This document shows, in pieces, positions 1 to 5,484 of a DNA stretch of 10,995 nt. Position numbers and translations under genes: made by a program. The notes under the pieces were generated by a model. That model was not told the DNA's origin, made no database searches, and was given only the letters and a program-made list of their open reading frames with translations. The DNA is from Pseudomonadota bacterium (lineage in GTDB: Bacteria > Pseudomonadota > Alphaproteobacteria > Rhizobiales > Rhizobiaceae), in assembly GCA_023428515.1 (NCBI GenBank), contig JAEYXI010000009.1, positions 1-10,995 of the forward strand. Reading direction: 5' to 3'. The stretch's first letter is position 1, and every line of letters begins with the position of its first letter.

Positions 1-202
1 CCCAAAACATACCACGCCAGATGCCAATCCCGACGATGCCCATGGCGACGCCGCCATAGGCGCCGTCTATGCGGCCGAGCCGATCCAGGCTGGCGCCCGA
101 CAGGCCGGGCCGCACCAGCGCGAACTCCGCGGCCAGCAGGCCGGCGAGGGTGAAGACGAGGAAGTGGTGCAGGATGGCGAGCAGGAGGTCGACGATGTCC
201 AT
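1..202 (-). CDS. DUF2214-type membrane protein (partial, C-terminus outside window)
   Basis: The first 67 codons are visible before the window edge. The protein begins MDIVDLLLAILHHFLVF, has one long hydrophobic segment at residues 3-29, then the block LVRPGLSGASLDRLGRIDG (residues 29-47) and a second hydrophobic stretch starting near residue 49. This pattern of His-His in the first helix followed by a V-R-P-G-L block is what I recall of small DUF2214 inner-membrane proteins of about 150 residues, whose function is unknown. The ATG at 202-200 is preceded by an AAGGAAG ribosome site about five bases upstream, which fixes the start. It is divergent from the small gene at 358 and shares its 155-base upstream region. 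The family name rests on remembered sequence character, not a search. That it is a real membrane-protein gene is more certain than the name. Confidence 0.72.
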   Translation of the reverse strand, partial: MDIVDLLLAILHHFLVFTLAGLLAAEFALVRPGLSGASLDRLGRIDGAYGGVAMGIVGIGIWRGMFW

Positions 203-304
203 GTAGGCTTCCTTGGCCGGTTTCGCCGGATCGGACCGGCAGGCGCGGGTGGCAGTCTTCGACAGATTAATGCGGCCTGCGGCAATGTCCAACGACGCGG
301 CAGA

Positions 305-322
305 GTGTCAGTTGCCTGTCAG
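305..322 (+). promoter_or_regulatory. Pho-box-like direct repeat (candidate PhoB site)
   Basis: Two copies of TGTCAGTTG begin at 306 and 317, exactly 11 bases apart, so they lie on the same face of the helix. Read as G-TGTCAG-TTGC-CTGTCAG, this matches the form of the rhizobial PhoB site, which has two CTGTCAT-like 7-mers separated by four bases. The core TGTCA is intact in both halves. Both 7-mers end in G rather than T or C, and the linker is less AT-rich than usual. A third TGTCAG follows at 324 but out of the 11-base phase. The repeat ends 35 bases before the ATG at 358, and it could serve either divergent gene. PhoB control is an inference. Confidence 0.4.
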
Positions 323-357
323 TTGTCAGGGTTGGATCGCACCGTAGGATTTGTTTC

Positions 358-588
358 ATGACCGGATTGAAACGCGCACTTCACGCCATGCCTGACAAGA
401 TCCGCGCCGAACTGGAGAAGCGCGGCCTGACCGCGGCCTATGAGGCGCGCCCAGCCTACCAGCGCAACGACTATCTGGGCTGGATCGCGCAGGCGAAGCG
501 GGAAGAGACCAGGGACAAGCGGCTCGCCCAAATGCTCGACGAGCTGGAACGCGGCGGCATCTACATGAACATGATCTGGCGCGGCTGA
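358..588 (+). CDS. Small YdeI/OmpD-associated (OmdA-domain) protein
   Basis: A 76-residue soluble, charged protein. The core RPAYQRNDYLGWI (residues 31-43) followed by AKREETRDKRLAQMLDEL (46-63) and an aromatic end (YMNMIW) matches the C-terminal helical module of YdeI/OmpD-associated proteins. That module is linked in E. coli and Salmonella to bacteriocin or peptide tolerance, although its biochemical role is unclear. Family members often carry an additional N-terminal domain. Here the module stands alone after a 30-residue lead, so this is a short form and not an obvious truncation. The ATG at 358 has AGGAT seven bases upstream. The gene runs convergently into the xylosidase gene, with 11 bases between their stops, and is divergent from the DUF2214 gene. 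There is no signal peptide, so it is probably cytoplasmic. Assignment is from remembered family wording. Confidence 0.75.
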   Translation: MTGLKRALHAMPDKIRAELEKRGLTAAYEARPAYQRNDYLGWIAQAKREETRDKRLAQMLDELERGGIYMNMIWRG

Positions 589-599
589 GGGGCGCTCTA

Positions 600-618
600 C
601 TATCGGGACGGCCGATAG
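600..618. repeat. Perfect 7-bp inverted repeat at convergent gene ends
   Basis: CTATCGG (600-606) and CCGATAG (612-618) form a perfect stem around the five-base loop GACGG. The stem includes the stop codon of the xylosidase gene and lies 11 bases beyond the stop of the small gene coming from the other side. Neither strand has a T-run after the stem, so it is not a standard intrinsic terminator. It may protect a 3' end or be chance. Confidence 0.4.
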
Positions 619-2207
619 GAGAAATAGTCGAAATCGGCCGGCTTCGCAGCGCCGCTGGTGTCGAATGCGGCCATCCCAACGAAAGCGCCGGTGAAGGAGC
701 CGTGCTCGCCGCGGCCCGCCTCGTCGGAGACGATCGAGGCGTCGAGCGTCGGACCGACCTGCAGCCATTCGCCGTCGTTGCGGTAGCTGAAGCGCAGTGC
801 GGCGCCGTCCACATCGGCGGCGAGCGCAACGGGACCATCGCCGAGCGGGATCGGTACGGGAAGCGGGAAGCTGAGCCTGCCGTCCGGCCAGTCGCCGAGG
901 CAGCTCATCACCGTCAGCACGCGGCCGAGCTTCGCGTCGTGGGTGATGGCGAGGAAATGGAACTTGTGGCGGTTGTAATAGAGCGCCAGGCCGGCCGCCT
1001 GCTGGAAGGTTTCGGGCGAAAAATCCAGCTCCGTCTCGGCGCGAAAGACAAAATGCTGCTGCCGGCGCGCCACCAGCGCTTGCTCGAAGAAGCTGCCGAT
1101 GGATTCACGGCCGATGAGCCGCAGATAGCCCGGCCGCGCGGTTAGCGAGAAGATGCGCTCGGGAACCGGCGTGCGCAGCCACTGGAAGTCGAGCGGCAGG
1201 TCAGGCGTGTCGAAGTCGTGGCGTATCTCAGGATCGTTTGTCGGGGGCTTTGCTTCGGCTGGCGCCGGGACCTCGACGTCGGGCACCAGCCCTCCCTGGG
1301 CCAGCCTCAGCCAGCCATCCTCGCCCCAGACGCATTTCTGGATCGCCGTCTCACGGCCGAGCGGCGAGCGGCGAAGCCCCGGCAAAGGCCGCGACGTGAG
1401 ATGCGTGTGGTAGAACTCGCCGTTCGGCGTCTCGACGATCTGGCCGTGGCCGGCGCGCTGGAGGGCAGCACCCGGCGCATCCTTCGAGGTCATCAGGTGG
1501 ATGTCGGGGTGCAACTCGTACGGCCCGTCGATATTTGTCGAGCGCGCCATGGTGACGGCGTGGTCGTAGCCGGTGCCGCCTTCGGCCGTGGTCATGTAGT
1601 ACCAGCCGTCGCGCTTGAAGAGGTGCGGACCTTCGACCAGCCCGTGGTCGCTACCGGCGAAGACGTTCTTCACCGGCCCGACGAGTTTTTCGGCAACGGG
1701 ATCGTATTGCTGCTGAAGTATGCCGGCAAAGGAAGGGTGTTTCGGACTGCCGCCGACACCGTGCGAGACGTGGTTCCAGACCATGTTCAGGAACCATTTT
1801 TTCCCGTCATCGTCGTGGAAGAGCGAGGGGTCGAAGCCCGACGAGTTGACGTAGACCGGATCGGACCACTGCCCTTCGACCGAAGACGCGGTGACGATGT
1901 AGTTGTGCGCGTCCTTGAAGTTGCCGTCGAGCCGCTTGACGTCGGTATAGACCAGCCAGAACTTGCCGTCGGCATAAGAGAGGCAGGGAGCCCAAACGCC
2001 ACCGGAATCGGGATTGCCCCGCATGTCGAGCTGGCTCGCGCGCTCCAGCGGCCGCTTGACCAGCCGCCAGTTCACGAGGTCGGTGGAATGGTGGATCTGG
2101 ACGCCAGGATACCACTCGAAGGTTGAGGTGGCGATGAAGTAGTCGCCTCCGACCCGGCAGATCGAAGGGTCGGGATTGAAGCCCGGCAGGATCGGGTTGC
2201 GGATCAC
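600..2207 (-). CDS. xynB: Glycoside hydrolase family 43 beta-xylosidase (intracellular)
   Basis: A 535-residue enzyme of the two-domain GH43 beta-xylosidase type (subfamily 11 by resemblance), expected to release xylose, and possibly arabinose, from the ends of xylo-oligosaccharides with inversion. The N-terminal five-bladed propeller starts with NPILPGFNPDPS. D13 is the predicted general base, D126 (in GFDPSLF) the pKa-tuning residue, and E192 (in VEGPHLF) the general acid. The first two lie one residue before their counterparts in the Selenomonas enzyme. The conserved block RSPLGRETAIQ is at 280-290, and a beta-sandwich domain follows from about residue 325. No signal peptide is present, so it acts in the cytoplasm on imported oligosaccharides. 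The start is GTG (2207-2205) with a strong AGGAGG five bases upstream, and no ATG lies between it and D13. It is last in the cluster, 20 bases after the reductase, and ends in tandem TAG stops. Confidence 0.93.
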   Translation of the reverse strand: MIRNPILPGFNPDPSICRVGGDYFIATSTFEWYPGVQIHHSTDLVNWRLVKRPLERASQLDMRGNPDSGGVWAPCLSYADGKFWLVYTDVKRLDGNFKDAHNYIVTASSVEGQWSDPVYVNSSGFDPSLFHDDDGKKWFLNMVWNHVSHGVGGSPKHPSFAGILQQQYDPVAEKLVGPVKNVFAGSDHGLVEGPHLFKRDGWYYMTTAEGGTGYDHAVTMARSTNIDGPYELHPDIHLMTSKDAPGAALQRAGHGQIVETPNGEFYHTHLTSRPLPGLRRSPLGRETAIQKCVWGEDGWLRLAQGGLVPDVEVPAPAEAKPPTNDPEIRHDFDTPDLPLDFQWLRTPVPERIFSLTARPGYLRLIGRESIGSFFEQALVARRQQHFVFRAETELDFSPETFQQAAGLALYYNRHKFHFLAITHDAKLGRVLTVMSCLGDWPDGRLSFPLPVPIPLGDGPVALAADVDGAALRFSYRNDGEWLQVGPTLDASIVSDEAGRGEHGSFTGAFVGMAAFDTSGAAKPADFDYFSYRPSR

Positions 2208-2227
2208 TCCAGCCTCCTAGTTGCGTG

Positions 2228-3274
2228 CTATTTGCGTGGGGGGCCTTCGCGCTCGGCCGACTTGGCCCAGAGGTTGATGTTGGCCTCGGTCGCGTAACGG
2301 TCGATCTCGGCGAGTTCCTCGGCGCTGAATTCGAGGTTCTTCAGCGCGCCGACGCAGTCCTCGACCTGGCTCGGGCGGCTGGCGCCGATCAGCGCCGAGG
2401 TGACGCGGCCGCCTCTGAGCACCCAGGCAAGCGCCATCTGTGCCAGCGTCTGGCCGCGCTTCTCGGCGATGCCGTTGAGCGACTTGATGTTGGCGATGGT
2501 CTTTTCGTTGAGAAAACTCTGGCGCAGCGATTTTCCCTGCGCGGCGCGGCTGTCTTCCGGAATGCCGCCGAGATATTTCGACGTCAACATGCCTTGTGCG
2601 AGCGGCGAGAAGACGATCGAGCCGACGCCGAGACCGTCCAGCGTATCGAGCAGGCCGTCATCTTCGACCCAGCGGTTTATCATCGAATAGCTGGGCTGGT
2701 GGATGACGAAGGGCGTGCCCATCTGACGAAGGATGTCGGCCGCTTCGCGGGTCCGCTGCGAATTGTAGGATGAGATGCCGACATAGAGCGCCTTGCCGGA
2801 GCGCACCGCGTGGTCGAGCGCGCCCATCGTCTCCTCGAGCGGCGTGTCGGGGTCGTAGCGGTGCGAGTAGAAGATGTCGACATAGTCGAGGCCGAGCCGC
2901 TTCAGGCTCTGGTCGAGACTGGACAGCAGGTATTTGCGGCTGCCCCATTCGCCATAGGGGCCGGGCCACATCTCGTAGCCGGCCTTGGTCGAGATGATCA
3001 GCTCGTCGCGATAGCCAGCGAAATCCTTGCGCAATATGTCGCCGAAAGCGATCTCGGCGGTGCCGCCCGGCGGGCCGTAATTATTGGCGAGGTCGAAATG
3101 GGTGATGCCCAGGTCGAACGCCTTGTGGCAGATTTCCTGCTTCAGCCTGTGCGGCGTGTCGTTGCCGAAATTGTGCCAGAGGCCGAGCGAGATCGCGGGC
3201 AGCTTGAGGCCGGAACGGCCGCAACGGTTGTAGATCATCGGCTCATAGCGATTGTCGGCGGGATGCCAGCTCAT
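2228..3274 (-). CDS. yghZ: YghZ-type aldo/keto reductase (L-glyceraldehyde 3-phosphate reductase family)
   Basis: A 348-residue NADPH-dependent TIM-barrel oxidoreductase. It matches E. coli YghZ over the whole length as I recall that protein, including SLGLWHNFG (29-37), HFDLANNYGPP (59-69), IISTKAGYEMWPGPYG (93-108) and YVDIFYSHRYD (131-141). The catalytic tetrad is complete: D61, Y66, K97 and H138. YghZ reduces L-glyceraldehyde 3-phosphate and methylglyoxal, which fits a detoxifying role beside sugar catabolism. The true substrate here is unknown. The ATG (3274-3272) has an AAAGGA ribosome site about seven bases upstream. It lies 42 bases after gnd and 20 bases before the xylosidase, all on one strand, so a shared transcript is likely. 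Many AKR family members act on several aldehydes, so the specific name is less certain than the family. Confidence 0.93.
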   Translation of the reverse strand: MSWHPADNRYEPMIYNRCGRSGLKLPAISLGLWHNFGNDTPHRLKQEICHKAFDLGITHFDLANNYGPPGGTAEIAFGDILRKDFAGYRDELIISTKAGYEMWPGPYGEWGSRKYLLSSLDQSLKRLGLDYVDIFYSHRYDPDTPLEETMGALDHAVRSGKALYVGISSYNSQRTREAADILRQMGTPFVIHQPSYSMINRWVEDDGLLDTLDGLGVGSIVFSPLAQGMLTSKYLGGIPEDSRAAQGKSLRQSFLNEKTIANIKSLNGIAEKRGQTLAQMALAWVLRGGRVTSALIGASRPSQVEDCVGALKNLEFSAEELAEIDRYATEANINLWAKSAEREGPPRK

Positions 3275-3316
3275 GTCTTGGTCCTTTCGCCTCAGTTGGC
3301 GGACTTTTTTCGAGGC

Positions 3317-4738
3317 TCAGGCGGCACCGCTGCCCCAAGGGCCGTGATGCGCGCCAGGCTCGTCGATGCGCTCGAAGCCATGCGCGCCGAAGAAGTCGCG
3401 CTGCGCCTGGATGAGGTTCGACGTGCCGCGTCCCAGGCGGTAGCTGTCGAAATAGCCGAGCGCCGACGACAGCGCCGGCGTCGGCAGGCCGGCCTCGGCG
3501 GCGCGCGCGACGATGCGGCGGAGCGCCGGGTGCGCTTCCTGCATCATCTCGATGAAGGCCGGGGTCATCAGGAGGTTGGCGACCGGCCCGCCGGAGAAGG
3601 CTTTTGCGAGCGTGCCCAGGAATTGCGAGCGGATGATGCAGCCGGCGCGCCAGATCTTTGCGATCGTCGGCATCGGCAGGTTCCAGTTGAATTCTCTGGA
3701 CGCGCCGGCCATCACGGCAAAGCCTTGCGCATACGCGGCGATCTTGCCGGCGAAAAGCGCGAGTTCGAGATCGGCGAGGACTTCATCCTTGTTGCCGGAG
3801 AATTTGGCGACTCCGTCCGTACCGTAGGCCTTTTCGGCGGCGACGCGCTCGTCCTTCAGCGAGGAGAGCACGCGCGCGGCGACGGCCGCCTCGATGGCCG
3901 TGGCGGGAATACCGAGCTGCTGCGCCTCGATGACCGACCATTTGCCGGTGCCCTTCTGTCCCGCTCGGTCGAGGATCATGTCGACCATCGGCTTGCCGGT
4001 TTTGGGATCGTCGGCGGCGAGCACCTTGGCGGTGATCTCGATCAGGTAGGAGTCCAGCCTGCCCTTGTTCCACTCGGCGAAGACCTGCCCGATTTCCTTG
4101 GGCGCCATGCCGAGCCCGTCGCGCAATATGCCGTAGATCTCCGCGATCATCTGCATGTCGGCATATTCGATGCCGTTGTGGATCGTCTTGACGAAATGGC
4201 CGGCGCCGTCCGTGCCGAGCCAGGCCGCGCAGGGTTCGCCTTCATATTTGGCGGAAATGGCGGTGAGCACTTTCTCGACGCGCTTCCAGGAGGCTTCGGT
4301 GCCGCCGACCATGATCGAGGGGCCGTGGCGCGCGCCCTCCTCGCCGCCCGAGACGCCCATGCCGATGAAGGTGAGGCCCGAACCCTCGAGTTCCTTGAAG
4401 CGGCGCATCGTGTCGCGGAAATTGGCGTTGCCGGCGTCGATCATGATGTCGTTGGCCGAGAGCACGCCGCGCAGATGCGCGATCTGCTCGTCGACGGCGC
4501 TGCCCGCCTGCACCATGATGATGACGGGGCGCGGCGGGCGGATGGCGGCGGCCAGCGCCTCGATCGTGTCGCAGGGCACGATCATGTCCTTCAGCGGACC
4601 GGCCTCATCGTGGAACTGGTGGGTCTTGGCGACGGTGCGGTTGAAGACCGCGATGCGGTTGCCCTTCTCGGCTATGTTGAGCGCGAGGTTCGAACCCATC
4701 ACGCCAAGGCCAATCAGCCCGATCTCGGCATCCGCCAT
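3317..4738 (-). CDS. gnd: 6-phosphogluconate dehydrogenase, decarboxylating
   Basis: A 473-residue protein of the long (about 470-residue) 6PGDH type. It oxidises 6-phosphogluconate to ribulose 5-phosphate with CO2 and NADPH in the cytoplasmic oxidative pentose phosphate pathway. The Rossmann motif GLIGLGVMGSNLALN is at 7-21. R34 in VFNRT is the residue expected to bind the NADP 2'-phosphate. The substrate loop VSGGEEGARHGPS is at 129-141. Catalytic K184 and E191 (HFVKTIHNGIEY) fall at the same numbers as in the sheep enzyme, and the family signature ILDRAGQKGTGKW is at 255-267. The ATG at 4738-4736 follows an AGGGATGG stretch. It is the first gene of the three-gene minus-strand cluster. The 145-base space separating it from the regulator gene upstream probably holds its own promoter. 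Confidence 0.97.
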   Translation of the reverse strand: MADAEIGLIGLGVMGSNLALNIAEKGNRIAVFNRTVAKTHQFHDEAGPLKDMIVPCDTIEALAAAIRPPRPVIIMVQAGSAVDEQIAHLRGVLSANDIMIDAGNANFRDTMRRFKELEGSGLTFIGMGVSGGEEGARHGPSIMVGGTEASWKRVEKVLTAISAKYEGEPCAAWLGTDGAGHFVKTIHNGIEYADMQMIAEIYGILRDGLGMAPKEIGQVFAEWNKGRLDSYLIEITAKVLAADDPKTGKPMVDMILDRAGQKGTGKWSVIEAQQLGIPATAIEAAVAARVLSSLKDERVAAEKAYGTDGVAKFSGNKDEVLADLELALFAGKIAAYAQGFAVMAGASREFNWNLPMPTIAKIWRAGCIIRSQFLGTLAKAFSGGPVANLLMTPAFIEMMQEAHPALRRIVARAAEAGLPTPALSSALGYFDSYRLGRGTSNLIQAQRDFFGAHGFERIDEPGAHHGPWGSGAA

Positions 4739-4803
4739 CGTTCCATCCCTTGGTTATGCATCGGCTCCAGCCAACCCTCGGAGAAGCCTTTCGCGCGGGA
4801 TGT

Positions 4804-4829
4804 TTGACGCGCCCCGGAAGCTTCGTCAA
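4804..4829. repeat. Inverted repeat TTGACG-N14-CGTCAA upstream of gnd
   Basis: TTGACG (4804-4809) and CGTCAA (4824-4829) form perfect six-base arms around 14 bases. On the minus strand the 4829-4824 arm reads TTGACG, a fair -35 hexamer for gnd. The best -10 at the right distance (AAACAT after 18 bases) matches only half of the consensus. The arms could be an operator or coincidence. Confidence 0.3.
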
Positions 4830-4831
4830 CA

Positions 4832-4873
4832 CGTCGGCCGACGATTCCTGCGCCCCTAATTGAATCGATTAGG
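4832..4873. repeat. Palindrome and AT-rich inverted repeat between regulator gene and gnd
   Basis: CGTCGGCCGACG (4832-4843) is a perfect 12-base palindrome. CCTAAT (4855-4860) and ATTAGG (4868-4873) are perfect arms around TGAATCG. The second element lies 11 bases past the stop of the Fur-type gene on the minus strand. In that direction it is followed by GGCGC and not a T-run, so it is not a normal terminator. Operator or 3'-end functions are both possible. Confidence 0.35.
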
Positions 4874-4883
4874 TTTGTTGCGG

Positions 4884-5312
4884 CTAGCCCGTGTGGCGCT
4901 TCCGCCCATAAAGCTCAAGGCGGTGATGGACGATGTCGTAGCCCAGCGACTTGGCGATCTCGTCTTGCAACTGCTCGATCTTGTCGGACTTGAACTCGAT
5001 CACGTCGCCGGTCTCGATGTCGATGAGGTGGTCGTGATGGTCGGTGGCGTGCTCGAAGCGTGACGGCCCGCCCTCGAAAGCGTGACGGTGGATCGCGCCG
5101 ATGTCGCCGAGCAGCTTCATCGTCCGGTAGACGGTGGAGAGCGAGATCGAGGGGTCAACCGTCACCGCTCGCCGAAAAATTTCGAGCGCATCGGGATGAT
5201 CTTCAGTCTCCGACAGGATGCCGAGAATGGCGCTGCGCTGCCGCGTGATCCGCACGCCCTGCCGGCGCAGTTCCTTCTCGTAATCCAGCTTTTTGGACGA
5301 CCGTTTCTTCAT
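4884..5312 (-). CDS. mur: Fur-family metal-dependent repressor, probably Mur (manganese uptake regulator)
   Basis: A 142-residue Fur-type dimeric repressor. The winged-helix DNA-binding part covers residues 1-85, with the recognition region [18 protein letters not shown] at 57-74. The metal and dimer part holds HHDH (92-95), D98, E100, E106 and H129/H130. No cysteine occurs anywhere, so the CxxC structural zinc site of E. coli Fur is absent, as in rhizobial Fur/Mur proteins. It faces sitABCD divergently, the arrangement known for Sinorhizobium Fur/Mur, so the likely role is Mn-dependent repression of sit. The ATG at 5312-5310 is chosen over an in-frame TTG at 5366-5364 because it gives the usual length, and because the TTG would lie upstream of the best promoter. 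No clear ribosome site precedes the ATG, and the transcript may be leaderless. An iron or general Fur role cannot be excluded. Confidence 0.85.
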   Translation of the reverse strand: MKKRSSKKLDYEKELRRQGVRITRQRSAILGILSETEDHPDALEIFRRAVTVDPSISLSTVYRTMKLLGDIGAIHRHAFEGGPSRFEHATDHHDHLIDIETGDVIEFKSDKIEQLQDEIAKSLGYDIVHHRLELYGRKRHTG

Positions 5313-5318
5313 CGGCTC

Positions 5319-5347
5319 ATTATGCGCCAGATGACATCCAGTTGCAA
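5319..5347 (-). promoter_or_regulatory. Predicted promoter of the Fur/Mur-type gene (possible leaderless start)
   Basis: On the minus strand TTGCAA (5347-5342) and CATAAT (5324-5319) are separated by 17 bases and form a credible sigma-70 promoter: four of six and five of six consensus bases. Only GAGCCG lies between the -10 and the ATG at 5312, so initiation seven bases after the -10 would place the first transcript base on the A of the ATG. The -35 repeats the TTGCAA core of the nearby operator palindrome, which makes autoregulation possible. Confidence 0.5.
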
Positions 5348-5365
5348 AAGATAACACCTGCGGCA

Positions 5366-5383
5366 AGGCGTCTGCCGACGCCT
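5366..5383. repeat. 7-bp stem hairpin in the divergent regulator/sitA region
   Basis: AGGCGTC (5366-5372) and GACGCCT (5377-5383) are perfect arms around TGCC. The element lies between the TTGCAA palindrome and the regulator promoter. It is GC-rich, unlike the neighbouring operator, and has no T-run on either side. It could be a second operator or a boundary structure. Confidence 0.4.
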
Positions 5384-5385
5384 AG

Positions 5386-5407
5386 TTGCAAACGATTTGC
5401 AATTGCA
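5386..5407. promoter_or_regulatory. Predicted Mur/Fur operator upstream of sitA
   Basis: TTGCAAACGATTTGCAA (5386-5402) is a perfect 7-3-7 inverted repeat. It overlaps a second perfect palindrome, TGCAATTGCA (5398-5407), which abuts the sitA -35. TGCAAA/TTTGCA-type repeats are what I recall of Mur-responsive sites before rhizobial sit operons. They differ from the IRO box of RirA, the ICE box of Irr and the Zur box. An isolated TTGCAAA half-site also occurs at 5342-5348 in the regulator promoter. The assignment to the neighbouring regulator is inferred from position and form. Confidence 0.7.
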
Positions 5408-5436
5408 TTGACCTTTGGCGCGGACTGCGCTATTTA
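5408..5436 (+). promoter_or_regulatory. Predicted sigma-70 promoter of sitABCD
   Basis: TTGACC (5408-5413) and TATTTA (5431-5436) are separated by 17 bases. The -35 has five of six consensus bases and the -10 four of six. Transcription would start near 5442-5444, giving a leader of about 40 bases before the sitA ATG. The operator palindromes touch the upstream edge of the -35, so a repressor bound there would cover the promoter. A weak five-base stem (AGCCT 5437-5441, AGGCT 5447-5451) overlaps the expected start point. Confidence 0.65.
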
Positions 5437-5484
5437 AGCCTCGACTAGGCTCCGACTGAACTCTCCCACCAACATGAGGATGCG

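Noticed and set aside
1218..2126. 302-codon plus-strand open frame antisense to the xylosidase gene
   Set aside because: The opposite strand encodes a complete GH43 enzyme with all catalytic residues. The antisense product has shadow-type composition and no motif.
2810..4807. 665-codon plus-strand open frame antisense to gnd and the reductase gene
   Set aside because: It is a high-GC shadow: low-complexity Arg/Asp/Gly/His composition, no recognisable domain, and gnd on the other strand is unmistakable.
5313..5366. TTG-started 160-residue version of the Fur-type regulator
   Set aside because: The extra 18 residues are not typical of the family, the TTG lies upstream of the best promoter, and the ATG at 5312 gives normal length.
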